In this document: positions 45,556-54,963 of the stretch, piece after piece
Layout of the letters: each line of letters opens with the position of its first letter
Numbering within the stretch: position 1 is the first letter of the stretch
Program-made: the position numbers and the translations under genes
Notes under the pieces: model-generated
The model's database searches: none
What the model saw: the letters and a program-made list of their open reading frames with translations, nothing else
Told to the model about the DNA's origin: nothing
Origin: Streptomyces liliifuscus
GTDB lineage: Bacteria; Actinomycetota; Actinomycetes; Streptomycetales; Streptomycetaceae
DNA length: 64,000 bases
Reading direction: 5' to 3'
Assembly: GCF_016598615.1 (NCBI RefSeq)
Contig: NZ_CP066831.1
Location: 7,998,001 to 8,062,000 of the forward strand

Positions 45556-46494
45556 GTGCTTGATCCGCAGGGTTTGTACGCATGGGAGCCGAAGGGCCTG
45601 GCTGTCGTCGACATGGCGCTCGCCCAGGAGTCGGCCGGTCTTGTCATGCTCTACCACTTCGACGGATACATCGACGCGGGCGAGACCGGCGACCAGATCG
45701 TCGACCGGCTGCTCGACTCGCTGCCCCACCAGGTCGTGGCCCGCTTCGACCACGACAGGCTCGTGGACTACCGCGCCCGGCGCCCACTCCTGACGTTCAG
45801 GAGCGACCGCTGGGCCGACTACGAGGAGCCCACCCTGGACGTGCGACTCGTCCAGGACGCCACCGGCGCACCGTTCCTGCTGCTGTCAGGACCCGAGCCG
45901 GACGTCGAGTGGGAGCGCTTCGCCGCGGCCGTCCAGCAGATCGTGGAGCGCCTCGGCGTGCGCCTGTCCGTGAACTTCCACGGCATTCCCATGGGCGTAC
46001 CGCACACGCGCCCCGTGGGCCTCACACCGCACGGCAACCGCACGGATCTCGTCCCGGGCCATCGCAGCCCCTTCGACGAGGCCCAGGTCCCCGGCAGCGC
46101 CGAGTCGCTGGTCGAGTACCGCCTGATGCAGGCCGGACACGACATCCTGGGCGTCGCCGCCCACGTGCCGCACTACATCGCCCGCTCTCCGTACCCGGAC
46201 GCCGCGCTGACCGTCATGGAGGCCATCACCGCGGCCACCGGTCTGGTCCTGCCCGGCATCGCACACGCCCTGCGCACCGAGGCGCACCGCACGCAGACCG
46301 AGATCGACCGGCAGATCCAGGAGGGCGACGAGGAACTCGTCGCGCTCGTCCAGGGACTTGAGCACCAGTACGACGCCGCTGCGGGCGCCGAGACGCGGGG
46401 CAACATGCTGGCCGAGCCGGTGGAGATTCCGTCCGCGGACGAGATCGGGCTCGAATTCGAACGGTTCCTGGCGGAGCGGGAGGGCGACGCGTAG
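45556..46494 (+). CDS. PAC2 family protein
   Basis: This 312-residue protein starts at GTG 45556 after ggaggagcgg. It belongs to the PAC2 (proteasome assembly chaperone 2-like) family of actinobacteria: AGLVMLYHFDGYIDAGETGD, RPLLTFRSDRWADYE and NFHGIPMGVPHTRPVGLTPH. Some members act as proteasome assembly or activator proteins, but the role here is inferred from the family only. It is cytoplasmic. It sits between rpsA and coaE, a conserved order. Confidence 0.9.
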   Translation: MLDPQGLYAWEPKGLAVVDMALAQESAGLVMLYHFDGYIDAGETGDQIVDRLLDSLPHQVVARFDHDRLVDYRARRPLLTFRSDRWADYEEPTLDVRLVQDATGAPFLLLSGPEPDVEWERFAAAVQQIVERLGVRLSVNFHGIPMGVPHTRPVGLTPHGNRTDLVPGHRSPFDEAQVPGSAESLVEYRLMQAGHDILGVAAHVPHYIARSPYPDAALTVMEAITAATGLVLPGIAHALRTEAHRTQTEIDRQIQEGDEELVALVQGLEHQYDAAAGAETRGNMLAEPVEIPSADEIGLEFERFLAEREGDA

Positions 46495-46520
46495 GCGCTC
46501 CGCTGAGGGCTCGTATTTGG

Positions 46521-46566
46521 CTGCGGGTTCGTTGTGGCTGGGCGCGCAGTTCCCCGCGCCCCTGTA
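46521..46566 (-). repeat. dispersed GC-rich element, copy 8 (inverted)
   Basis: ctgcgggttcgttgtggctg then ggcgcgcagttccccgcgcc and cctgta, a diverged reverse copy. It lies between the PAC2 and coaE genes. A short hairpin cgccccgtcggggcg follows at 46570-46584. Confidence 0.85.
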
Positions 46567-46614
46567 GGGCGCCCCGTCGGGGCGATTCCTGTGGCGGGGC
46601 CTAAGCTCGTGGGC

Positions 46615-47223
46615 ATGTTGAAGGTTGGTCTGACCGGTGGGATCGGTGCCGGTAAGAGTGAGGTGTCGCGGCTGCTCGTGGAGCACGGCGCCGTGTTGAT
46701 CGATGCCGACAGGATCGCGCGGGAGGTCGTCGCGCCGGGAACAGCGGGGCTCGCGGCGGTCGTGGACGCCTTCGGCGAGGACGTGCTCGCCGAGGACGGC
46801 AGCCTTGACCGGCCCAGGCTCGGATCGATCGTCTTCGCGGACGCCGAGAAGCTCGCCGTGCTGAACACGATCGTGCACCCACTGGTGGGCGCCCGCTCCC
46901 GCGAACTCGAAGAGGCCGCCGCGGAGCACTCCGTGGTCGTGCACGACGTCCCCCTGCTCGCCGAGAACGGCCTCGCGCCGCTCTACGACCTCGTGATCGT
47001 CGTCGACGCCAGCCCCGAGACCCAGCTCGACCGGCTCGTGCGGCTGCGCGGCATGACCGAGGAGGACGCCCGCGCCCGCATGGCCGCCCAGGCCACGCGC
47101 GACAAGCGCCTGGAGATCGCGGACGTCGTCATCGACAACGACGTACCACTGGAAGCCCTGCAGCGGCGCGTACGGGACGTGTGGGCGGATCTGGTCCGGC
47201 GGGCCCGGGCGGCCTCGGAATAG
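46615..47223 (+). CDS. coaE: dephospho-CoA kinase
   Basis: This 202-residue enzyme phosphorylates dephospho-CoA in the last step of CoA synthesis. P-loop VGLTGGIGAGKSEV is followed by LIDADRIAREVV and VHDVPLLAENGLAPLYDLVI. Arg-rich RLRGMTEEDARARMAAQATR forms the lid, and DVVIDNDVPLEALQR closes the fold. It lacks the C-terminal UPF0157 domain fused to CoaE in mycobacteria. The ATG at 46615 is the only reasonable start. A TPR-protein gene follows 49 bp downstream and may be co-transcribed. Confidence 0.97.
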   Translation: MLKVGLTGGIGAGKSEVSRLLVEHGAVLIDADRIAREVVAPGTAGLAAVVDAFGEDVLAEDGSLDRPRLGSIVFADAEKLAVLNTIVHPLVGARSRELEEAAAEHSVVVHDVPLLAENGLAPLYDLVIVVDASPETQLDRLVRLRGMTEEDARARMAAQATRDKRLEIADVVIDNDVPLEALQRRVRDVWADLVRRARAASE

Positions 47224-47272
47224 TGGGCCCCTCGGGGGCGTTGATTCCGTGCAGTGAGGGAAGGACTCAGCC

Positions 47273-47653
47273 GTGCCCGAGACCAGCGGATTCACCGGAC
47301 GTACTCCGGAGACGCATGTCATCGACTTCCGTGCCGCCGAGCAGTTGCTCGCCGCGCGGGATCCGCGGGGTGCGGTGAAGCTGCTGGACCGAGTCATCGC
47401 CGCACATCCCGAGAACACCGCGGCCCGGCTGCTGCGCGCGCGTGCCTTCTTCGCGGCGGCGCAACTGCGGCCCGCCGAGCTGGAGTTCACCATCGTGCTG
47501 GAGCGCGAGCCGGACAACGCGTTCGCGCACTTCGCGCTCGCCCGCACCTACGAGCGCTCCGGCCGCTCCGACCAGGCCCTACGCCACTTCAGGCTCGCGG
47601 CGGCGCTGGATCCGCAGCCGGAGTATCTTGCCGCGGCGCGGTTCGACTCCTGA
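47273..47653 (+). CDS. tetratricopeptide repeat protein
   Basis: This 126-residue protein starts at GTG 47273 after gggaagga. It holds about three TPR helix pairs (AEQLLAARDPRGAVKLLDRV, PENTAARLLRARAFFAAAQL and AHFALARTYERSGRSDQALR). It is probably a soluble protein-interaction adaptor. It follows coaE at 49 bp and is likely in the same transcript. Partner unknown. Confidence 0.9.
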   Translation: MPETSGFTGRTPETHVIDFRAAEQLLAARDPRGAVKLLDRVIAAHPENTAARLLRARAFFAAAQLRPAELEFTIVLEREPDNAFAHFALARTYERSGRSDQALRHFRLAAALDPQPEYLAAARFDS

Positions 47654-47751
47654 GGCGCGGGGCGAGTTCTGCGCGCGGGACGACTCCTGACACGAGCCTG
47701 TTGGCGCCGAGAAGCTGAGAGCCGGGCCGCGAAGTACGCGAAGTACGCGCT

Positions 47752-48015
47752 CTAGAGGCGGTGTTCCGGCGGGCGGTACGGCGGGATGTCGGGGCCAGGC
47801 TGGTAGTGGGGACCCTGGCGGATGTGTCTGAGGACCATCCACAGGTCGACGGTGACGATCAGCCACAGCACTCCGCAGGCGATCGCCCAGCCCGGCCGCC
47901 CGACGAGGAGGAACGCGACCGTCCCCGCGATCGCCCAGACAAGACCCCACACACTGAGCCACAGGCGCGTTCTCAGCACACTGCGCGCAGTCGTCGGTTC
48001 ACTACCCGTACGCAT
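47752..48015 (-). CDS. DUF6343 family membrane protein
   Basis: This 87-residue protein starts at ATG 48015 after ggagtagtgg. It has two hydrophobic segments (LSVWGLVWAIAGTVAFLLVG and WAIACGVLWLIVTVDLWMVL) and a Pro-rich C-terminal tail (PGPDIPPYRPPEHRL). The pattern matches DUF6343 of Streptomyces, of unknown function. It is divergent from the acyltransferase gene. Confidence 0.83.
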   Translation of the reverse strand: MRTGSEPTTARSVLRTRLWLSVWGLVWAIAGTVAFLLVGRPGWAIACGVLWLIVTVDLWMVLRHIRQGPHYQPGPDIPPYRPPEHRL

Positions 48016-48092
48016 CGGGACCACTACTCCTACGGGGAAACGTACTCTTCGTGGTGCACGTTCACCAAGAGGCGGACGAACGGGGAGCAACT

Positions 48093-49088
48093 GTGCTGGT
48101 GGAGGAGCTGCGGGCGGACGAGAGGCTCGCCGGATGGCTGAAGGACCTGGAGAGCGAGGGAGAGCCCGACGGTCCACGGGCGGAGGACGTCCTGCCTGAC
48201 GCGATCGCGCTGCCGGACGTCCTGCTCGACCTGTCCGTGCCGCACGAGTACGTCAACGAACTCGTCGCGCTGCGCGGCAGGCTGGTGGCGGACCCGGAGG
48301 CGATGACGCTGCTGCGGCGGTGCGTCGCCCGGTTCGTACGCGGCATGGGGGAGATCGGCAAGGGGTGGGAGCCGCCCGCGTTCCCGGAGTCCACCGGAGC
48401 GCTGGGGCGCACCTTCCATGTGTTCGTCTTCCTCGCCGCGCTGCCGTATGTGCGCGCCTATCACCTGCAGCGGGGCGTTCCGGCGGACGTGTCCCGGCGC
48501 ACCCTCGCCGACCTGGGCCGGCACATGGCCGTGCACCGGCGACGCGTCGGCACCAGCGGGCTGCTGGTGCCCTGGTGGATCGGGCTGCACTTCCACGGGG
48601 AGCTGTACCAGCTGGGGCGGCTCCAGTTCCAGCGCGCGCGGCTCGGCGGCCACACGGGGGAGGCGGCCTCGGCCGCGGGACTCGACACCGGCCCCGGAGA
48701 CCTCTGTCTGAGCGTGCACATCGCCGACTTCCGGGGACCCCTGTCACCGGAGGCCTGCGACCAGTCGCTGGACCTGGCAAGGGAGTTCTTCGCCCGCCAC
48801 TACCCGGAAGAGCGGTACGCGGTGGCGGAATGCCACTCCTGGCTGCTCGACCGGCAGTTGCAGCGGTACCTTCCGGCGGACTCCAACATCGTGAGTTTCC
48901 AGGAGCGGTTCCGGATCGCGTACGAGGAGACGAAGGCGGACGACAAGGGTCCCGTCGGATTCGTCTTCGGCGACCCGGAGCTGCCGGTGGAGGGGTTGCC
49001 GCGGCGCACCAGGGTCGAGCGGGCGGTCGGTGACCATCTGCGGGCGGGCGGCCACTGGTACGGCGGGCATGGCTGGTTCGCGTGGTGA
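48093..49088 (+). CDS. acyltransferase-domain protein (GNAT-like, DUF5596-type)
   Basis: This protein of about 331 residues starts at GTG 48093 with cggggag five bases before it; a weaker GTG at 48051 is in frame. It has a helical N-terminal region (LPDVLLDLSVPHEYVNELVA) and a C-terminal GNAT-like domain (GDLCLSVHIADFRGPLSPEA, then FFARHYPEERYAVAECHSWL and RYLPADSNIVSFQERFRIA). This matches two-part acyltransferase-like proteins of actinobacteria. Substrate unknown. Confidence 0.85.
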   Translation: MLVEELRADERLAGWLKDLESEGEPDGPRAEDVLPDAIALPDVLLDLSVPHEYVNELVALRGRLVADPEAMTLLRRCVARFVRGMGEIGKGWEPPAFPESTGALGRTFHVFVFLAALPYVRAYHLQRGVPADVSRRTLADLGRHMAVHRRRVGTSGLLVPWWIGLHFHGELYQLGRLQFQRARLGGHTGEAASAAGLDTGPGDLCLSVHIADFRGPLSPEACDQSLDLAREFFARHYPEERYAVAECHSWLLDRQLQRYLPADSNIVSFQERFRIAYEETKADDKGPVGFVFGDPELPVEGLPRRTRVERAVGDHLRAGGHWYGGHGWFAW

Positions 49089-49264
49089 CCGGACCGGGAG
49101 GACCGGGAGAGCCGGGAGAACCGGGAGAACCGAAAGATTTGTGACCGGCTCACGCCATCGGTGGTCAACTGCCGCTCAGTTCCTGGCCAGTTCGAGGTGT
49201 CACTCGAACGAGTGGTGTGGGGGGTGGCGGGAACGGGGCGGCGGGCACGGGCCGTTGGGCTGGT

Positions 49265-49957
49265 ATGACGATCGAGATGCGTGAGGGACACGAAGGGACA
49301 GGGCCCGGCGCCATCACGCCGGACGGCTGCGCGGTGGAGCTGTACTCGCGCCTGTCCGTCGGGGACGAGCCGGACATCATCGCCGGGGCCGTGCCGGCGG
49401 GGGCGCACATTCTCGAACTGGGCAGCGGCGTGGGGCGTATGACCCACCCGCTCCTGGAGCGGGGATTCACGGTGACGGCGGTGGACGAGTCGGCCGAGAT
49501 GCTGGAGCGGGTGCGTGGGGCGCGCACGATATGCAGCCCCATCGAGACACTCGACCTGGCGGGGGAGAGGTTCGACGTGGTGATGCTCGCGTCGTTCCTC
49601 GTGCACGACGGAGACGACGCGGTGCGGCGCGGGCTACTCGACGCCTGCCGGAGCCATGTCGCGGACGACGGGTGCGTGCTGATCCAGCGCGAGGGGGAGG
49701 ACTACCACACGAATCTGCCGCGCGAGCGGCAGGATCCGAGCGGGTTCACGATCCGGATTCTGTCGGCGGAGCCGGTCGGGAACGGGGTCAACTCGGTGCG
49801 GGCGGAGTATGTGTTCCCGGACGCGGTATGGACGCAGACGTTCCTCGCCCGACCGCTCACGAAGGAGGCGTTCGAGGAGGCGCTGGGGGAGGCGGGGTTG
49901 AAGGTCGACCGGTATCTGACGGAGGACCGGGTGTGGGTGCGGGCGGTGCCGGCGTGA
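49265..49957 (+). CDS. class I SAM-dependent methyltransferase
   Basis: This 230-residue protein starts at ATG 49265. Motif I is AHILELGSGVGRMTHPLLER, then VTAVDESAEMLERVR and FDVVMLASFLVHDGDD. No close functional relative can be named; the N-terminal GCAVELYSRLSVGDEPDII is shared by a small group of Streptomyces methyltransferases. A short hairpin (gcccc-ttgc-ggggc) at 49983-49996 follows the gene. Confidence 0.9.
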   Translation: MTIEMREGHEGTGPGAITPDGCAVELYSRLSVGDEPDIIAGAVPAGAHILELGSGVGRMTHPLLERGFTVTAVDESAEMLERVRGARTICSPIETLDLAGERFDVVMLASFLVHDGDDAVRRGLLDACRSHVADDGCVLIQREGEDYHTNLPRERQDPSGFTIRILSAEPVGNGVNSVRAEYVFPDAVWTQTFLARPLTKEAFEEALGEAGLKVDRYLTEDRVWVRAVPA

Positions 49958-49982
49958 CGGTCTGACGACTTGAAGTGGTGAA

Positions 49983-49996
49983 GCCCCTTGCGGGGC
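49983..49996 (+). terminator. short hairpin after the methyltransferase
   Basis: gcccc ttgc ggggc, a 5-bp stem 25 bases after the stop codon. It is a weak candidate terminator. Confidence 0.4.
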
Positions 49997-50086
49997 AACG
50001 AGTTCTTCGTGCGGCGATGAGTTTCGGACACCGGGCCGGTCTTCCTCTGTGACAGCAACGCGCACCGCTTCTCACAGGAGGCCCCC

Positions 50087-50569
50087 ATGTTCGAGACCAC
50101 TGCCACCGTCACCTCCGGCACCGGCACCGGCACCGGCACCGGCACCGGCCCCCGTACGGTCATCGCCGAGTCGGCGACCGCTCGTGGGCGTCGTGCCCGC
50201 CTCGCCCTGCGGGGACTGCAGGTGCTGCTCGCTCTCTTCTACGCGTTCGCGAGCGCGCTTCCCAAGCTCATCGCGCACCCCTCGGCGGCCGAGGTGTTCA
50301 ACGAGATGGGCTGGGGCAGCGCGGGGATGTACAGCATCGGTGTGCTCGAACTGGCCGGTGCCGTCGCGCTGTTGATCCCGGTGCTCTCGTCGGTGGCGGC
50401 GGTGTCGCTGGGCGCGCTGATGGTGGGCGCGTTCATCACCCAGGTCACGGTGTTCGGAGGGGAGAACGCGGCGACCCCGCTCATTCTCATACTCCCGCTG
50501 GCTCTCATAGCCTGGGCCCGGCGAAGGGATGCCGCCGAGCTGTCGAGGCTGATCCGCCGACGCGCCTGA
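50087..50569 (+). CDS. DoxX family membrane protein
   Basis: This 160-residue protein starts at ATG 50087 after caggaggcccc, a strong ribosome site. Four hydrophobic segments fit DoxX/DoxX-like proteins (ALRGLQVLLALFYAFASALP, MYSIGVLELAGAVALLIPVL, SSVAAVSLGALMVGAFITQV and LILILPLALIAW). The N-terminal 20 residues include five Gly-Thr pairs encoded by a 6-bp microsatellite (ggcacc, 50117-50146). DoxX proteins have been linked to thiol and oxidative stress; the role here is unproven. Confidence 0.92.
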   Translation: MFETTATVTSGTGTGTGTGTGPRTVIAESATARGRRARLALRGLQVLLALFYAFASALPKLIAHPSAAEVFNEMGWGSAGMYSIGVLELAGAVALLIPVLSSVAAVSLGALMVGAFITQVTVFGGENAATPLILILPLALIAWARRRDAAELSRLIRRRA

Positions 50570-50591
50570 GCGCGGACGGGGTTCGGACGGC

Positions 50592-50625
50592 CGTCCGGCG
50601 GGGCCTACCAAGGCCCTGCCGGACG
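50592..50625. terminator. terminator between doxX and the S4 gene
   Basis: A 15-bp stem with one G-T pair (cgtccggcggggcct / aggccctgccggacg) and an acca loop. It lies 23 bases after the DoxX stop, between convergent genes. Confidence 0.85.
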
Positions 50626-50691
50626 CTGGGCTGCCTGCTCGCCGTGGAGTTCCGGGTGCCGAATCCGAGGTGCCGGGTCTGGGCATGCCCC

Positions 50692-50737
50692 TTCAGGGGC
50701 GCGGGGAACTGCGCGACCAGCCACGGACGGCCCGCAC
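50692..50737 (+). repeat. dispersed GC-rich element, copy 9
   Basis: ttcaggggcgcggggaactg then cgcgaccagccacggacggcccgcac. It is nearly identical to copy 7 in hrpB and lies between the convergent DoxX and S4 genes. Confidence 0.9.
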
Positions 50738-50790
50738 CCAGCGTCCTAACCCTCCTGCGGCTGCGGCTGCGGCCACGGCCTCGGCCAGGG

Positions 50791-51321
50791 TCAAGACGTA
50801 GGAGGCGCCCCGGGGCCACCATCAGGCGCCCCAAGCCCCCGCAGCCGTTCCAGTTCCCGCCGATCCCGCTTGGTGGGCCGCCCCGTACCCCGGTCACGGA
50901 CACCCGCCGGGGCGACGGCCTCGCGAGGCGGAGGCGGCGGACTGTTGTCGACAAGGCACTCGGCGGCGACCGCCGCCCCGACCCGCTTACGGATCACACG
51001 CTTCACGACCACGACCCGCTCCCGGCCGTCGTGCCGCAGCCGGACCTCGTCGCCGACGCGGACGGTGTGCGCGGGCTTGACGCGTTCGCCGTTCACCCGG
51101 ACATGGCCTCCGCGGCAGGCGCTGGCACCCATCGAACGCGTCTTCACGAGGCGTACGGACCAGATCCAGCTGTCGACGCGCACGGTCTCACCGGTCGCGG
51201 GCGCGGCCGCGACCGCTTTCTCGGCCACGTTCGCGTCGGCCACGTTCGCGTCGGCCCCGGCGGCGTCGGAGCCGCCCCCGCCGGTCCCGTCCTTGCCGTT
51301 GCCCTGAGTCCCTGAAGCCAT
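50791..51321 (-). CDS. RNA-binding S4 domain protein (Hsp15-like)
   Basis: This 176-residue protein has a Gly/Ala/Asp-rich N-terminal tail with a near-repeat (ADANVADANVAEKAVAA). A central S4 domain follows (VRVDSWIWSVRLVKTRSMGA, then GGHVRVNGERVKPAHTVRVG and LRHDGRERVVVVKRVI). The basic C-terminal tail TGRPTKRDRRELERLRGL is typical of Hsp15/YrfH, which in E. coli binds stalled 50S subunits. The same role is inferred. ATG start at 51321. Confidence 0.93.
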   Translation of the reverse strand: MASGTQGNGKDGTGGGGSDAAGADANVADANVAEKAVAAAPATGETVRVDSWIWSVRLVKTRSMGASACRGGHVRVNGERVKPAHTVRVGDEVRLRHDGRERVVVVKRVIRKRVGAAVAAECLVDNSPPPPPREAVAPAGVRDRGTGRPTKRDRRELERLRGLGAPDGGPGAPPTS

Positions 51322-51387
51322 GGTCCGACCTTAGTCCTCGACGGCCGGGCAGTCGGAACCGTTTTCCGCCGGGCATACCGTGGAGGC

Positions 51388-52113
51388 ATGGAGCAGGAGC
51401 GCAGCCTGGCCGAGTTGGACGAGCGGATCGCCGGGTGTCGGGCCTGCCCGCGGCTGGTCGACTGGCGGGAGGAGGTGGCCCGGACGAAACGGGCCGCCTT
51501 CGCGGACTGGACGTACTGGGGCCGCCCGGTGCCGGGCTTCGGGCCGCCGGACGCCTCGCTGCTGGTGGTCGGACTCGCGCCCGCGGCACACGGCGGGAAC
51601 CGTACCGGGCGGATGTTCACGGGAGACCGGTCCGGGGACGTGCTGTACGCGGCGCTGCACGATGTGGGGCTGGCCTCCCGGGCCACCTCCGTGAGCATCG
51701 ACGACGGGCTTGCCCTCCACGGCGTACGCGTCACCTCACCCGTGCACTGCGCGCCGCCCGCCAACAAACCGACGCCGGAGGAGCGGGACACCTGCCGCCC
51801 CTGGCTGGTGAGCGAACTGCGGCTGCTCAGGCCCACCCTTCGCGCGGTCGTCGTGCTCGGTGCCTTCGGCTGGCAGGCCGCGCTGCCCGCGTTCGCCGAG
51901 GCGGGGTGGACGGTGCCCCGGCCCCGTCCTGCCTTCGCACACGGGGCACGGGTCACGTTGGAGGGCCCCGATCGGCCGCTGGAGCTCTTCGGCTGCTTCC
52001 ACGTCAGCCAGCGCAACACCTTCACGGGTCGGCTCACCCCCGAGATGCTGCGAAACGTGCTGCGCACGGCGGCGAAGGCGGCGGACCTGCCGACCCGAAC
52101 GTACGAGGGCTAG
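51388..52113 (+). CDS. uracil-DNA glycosylase, family 5 (UDGb)
   Basis: This 241-residue base-excision enzyme removes uracil and deaminated bases from DNA. It has iron-sulfur-type cysteines (GCRACPRL near residue 17-20, VHCAPPANKP and RDTCRPWLVSEL). The glycosylase motifs are GLAPAAHGGNRTGRMFTGD, of the family 5 form without the usual catalytic Asp/Asn, and FGCFHVSQRNTFTGRLTPEM. Length and order match Thermus-type UDGb. The 3' end overlaps the convergent ferredoxin gene by four bases. Confidence 0.95.
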   Translation: MEQERSLAELDERIAGCRACPRLVDWREEVARTKRAAFADWTYWGRPVPGFGPPDASLLVVGLAPAAHGGNRTGRMFTGDRSGDVLYAALHDVGLASRATSVSIDDGLALHGVRVTSPVHCAPPANKPTPEERDTCRPWLVSELRLLRPTLRAVVVLGAFGWQAALPAFAEAGWTVPRPRPAFAHGARVTLEGPDRPLELFGCFHVSQRNTFTGRLTPEMLRNVLRTAAKAADLPTRTYEG

Positions 52114-52513
52114 CGTCGCGCCCGGTCCCGTTCGCCCGCCGACTGCACGAACTGCAGCTCAAGGGTGGCCGGGGGAGGGGCGATACCGGGGCCGCCGGCC
52201 TGCGCCCAGCGGAGTATCTCGTCGGTGCAGTCGTCGCCCATCGACCAGCCGATCCAGACGGGCCGGCCGCCTCGCCTGCGGCCCTCTCCCGACGGCTGTA
52301 CGACGATGATGTTGGCTTGATCGCACGGGCCGAGGCAGTCCGTCGTACGGACCGCGAGGCGGCCGGCGGAAGCCTCGGCCGCCGCGCGCAGCCGGTCCAG
52401 CTGCCACTCGTGGTCGTAGTCCGGGTACTTGCGCGCGTCGCCGCAGCAGCAGCCGCGGCAGACGACGAGCGTGCAGGGACGGGTCCTCGCGGCACCTATG
52501 GCCGTACGGACGG

Positions 52514-52517
<4 letters not shown>
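52110..52517 (-). CDS. thioredoxin-like [2Fe-2S] ferredoxin
   Basis: This 135-residue protein has the thioredoxin-like ferredoxin pattern: a Cys cluster CRGCCCGDARKYPDYDHEWQ and CLGPCDQANIIVVQPSG. The spacing C-x(n)-C with CLGPC matches Fer2-type [2Fe-2S] proteins, and the extra cysteines CCC are unusual. Its GTG start overlaps the stop of the GntR-family gene (GTGA), so translation is coupled to the regulator. It may donate electrons to an unidentified enzyme. Confidence 0.88.
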
Positions 52518-53263
<746 letters not shown>

Positions 53264-53355
53264 GGGTCCATCCTCGCCGAACCAGGGACGGTTTTACCGA
53301 GCTGTAACCGTACGGACATGGCGAGATGTCGTCGGCGGCGAGACCATGACGTCAG

Positions 53356-53369
53356 TTTGGTATACCAAA
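53356..53369. promoter_or_regulatory. GntR/FadR-type operator
   Basis: A perfect 14-base palindrome tttggtataccaaa contains TGGTATACCA, matching FadR-subfamily operators. It lies 100 bases before the permease start and about 90 bases upstream of the regulator start. Confidence 0.8.
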
Positions 53370-53467
53370 ACTGCGAGCGGCTGCTCCTCGGCCTCAGCTC
53401 TCAGCCTCCCCCACACTCGCCACGCTCCCCGCAGTCCTCCCGTCGTCCCCTCGCTCATGGAGGCCTT

Positions 53468-54961
53468 GTGTCCCTCGCCGATCCAGCCACAGCCACCGGC
53501 ACACCGGCGTTCGTCCCCGATCCCCGGCTCACCAACGAAGACCTCGCGCCCGCGGGCAAGCGAAACTGGAAGGTCTTCGACCTCTTCGCCATGTGGATGT
53601 CCGACGTCCACAACCTCGGCAACTACACGTTCGCGGCGGGCCTGCTGGTCCTCGGTATGAACGTCTGGCAGATCTTCACGTCCCTGCTCGTCGGCTTCGT
53701 GCTGATCTACGTCGGCATGAACTGGATGGGGAAGATCGGACAGCGCCACGGCGTGCCATTCCCCGTGATCAGCAGGATCAGCTTCGGCGTGTGGGGCGCC
53801 AACATCCCGGCCTTGATCAGGGCCGTCATCGCCATCATGTGGTACGGCATCCAGACCTATCTGGCCTCCGTCGCCGTCAACATCATGCTGCTCGCGGCCT
53901 GGCCCGGCCTGGAGTCCTGGACCCACAGCTCCTTCCTCGGCCTCGACGCGCTCGGCTGGGTGTCCTTCCTCTCGCTGTGGCTGCTCCAGGCGCTGATCAT
54001 CAGCCAGGGCATGGAATCCGTACGGAAGTTCCAGGACTTCTGCGGTCCGGCCATCTGGCTCGTCATGATCGCCCTCGCGATCTGGATCCTCGCCAAGGCC
54101 GACTGGACCATCTCGCTCACGACGACTCCGAACCCGGTCTCCGTCGGTGAGCAGTGGCGCCAGTGGTTCGGCGCGATCGGGCTGATCCTCGCCACGTACG
54201 GCACGCTGATGCTCAACTTCTGCGACTTCTCGCGCTTCGCGCCCGACTACAGGACGGTCAAGCGCGGCAACTTCTGGGGCCTGCCCATCAACTCGACCGC
54301 CTTCGTGATCGTGTCGGTCATCGTCACGGCCGGCTCGCTGGAGGTGTTCGGCAAGGCGATCACCGACCCGGCCCACCTGGTCGCCGAGATCGGCAACACC
54401 TGGGTCCTGGTGCTGGGCGCGCTGACCTTCGCCATCGCCACCATGGGCGTCAACATCGTCGCCAACTTCGTCTCGCCCGCGTACGACCTGGCCAACGTCT
54501 GGCCGCAGAAGATCACCTTCAAGGTCGGCGGTCTGATCAGCACGGTGGCCGCGCTGGTGGTGACCCCGTGGAACCTCTTCTCCAACCCCACAGTCGTCCA
54601 GTACTTCCTCGGCGGTCTCGGCGCCTTCCTCGGCCCGCTGTTCGGTGTGATCATGCTCGACTACTTCTGGGTCAAGCACGGCCGCATCGACGTCGACGAG
54701 CTCTTCAACGCCGAGCCCGGATCGCGCTACTACTACCGCAAGGGCGTCAACCCCAAGGCCCTGTGGGCGTTCCTGCCCGCGGCGGCGGTCTCGGCGGTGC
54801 TCGCACTGGTGACGACCTTCAGCGAGGTCGCCCCGTACTCGTGGTTCATCGGGACGGCCCTGGCCGCCGGGCTGTACGCGCTCCTGTGCCGCTCCGAGCG
54901 CGCCGCGGCCGCCGTCACCGAGCCGGCGTCGGCTTCGACCTCGGCTCCCGTGGAGGGCTGA
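53468..54961 (+). CDS. NCS1-family nucleobase/allantoin/hydantoin permease
   Basis: This 497-residue transporter starts at GTG 53468 after ggagg. About twelve hydrophobic segments and NCS1 features are present: NEDLAPAGKRNWKVFDLFAM, then DVHNLGNYTFAAGLLVLGMN and NIPALIRAVIAIMWYGIQTY. Further on come EKITFKVGG-type VWPQKITFKVGGLIS and FLGPLFGVIMLDYFWVKHGR. Substrates of the family include allantoin, hydantoins, uracil and cytosine. The coupled racemase gene suggests hydantoins or allantoin. It is under the divergent GntR regulator. Confidence 0.94.
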   Translation: MSLADPATATGTPAFVPDPRLTNEDLAPAGKRNWKVFDLFAMWMSDVHNLGNYTFAAGLLVLGMNVWQIFTSLLVGFVLIYVGMNWMGKIGQRHGVPFPVISRISFGVWGANIPALIRAVIAIMWYGIQTYLASVAVNIMLLAAWPGLESWTHSSFLGLDALGWVSFLSLWLLQALIISQGMESVRKFQDFCGPAIWLVMIALAIWILAKADWTISLTTTPNPVSVGEQWRQWFGAIGLILATYGTLMLNFCDFSRFAPDYRTVKRGNFWGLPINSTAFVIVSVIVTAGSLEVFGKAITDPAHLVAEIGNTWVLVLGALTFAIATMGVNIVANFVSPAYDLANVWPQKITFKVGGLISTVAALVVTPWNLFSNPTVVQYFLGGLGAFLGPLFGVIMLDYFWVKHGRIDVDELFNAEPGSRYYYRKGVNPKALWAFLPAAAVSAVLALVTTFSEVAPYSWFIGTALAAGLYALLCRSERAAAAVTEPASASTSAPVEG

Positions 54962-54963
54962 AC

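Noticed and set aside
43669..45753. A 694-codon frame antisense to rpsA
   Set aside because: Composition (DVDDL-type repeats) is the complement of S1 coding sequence; no protein family features.
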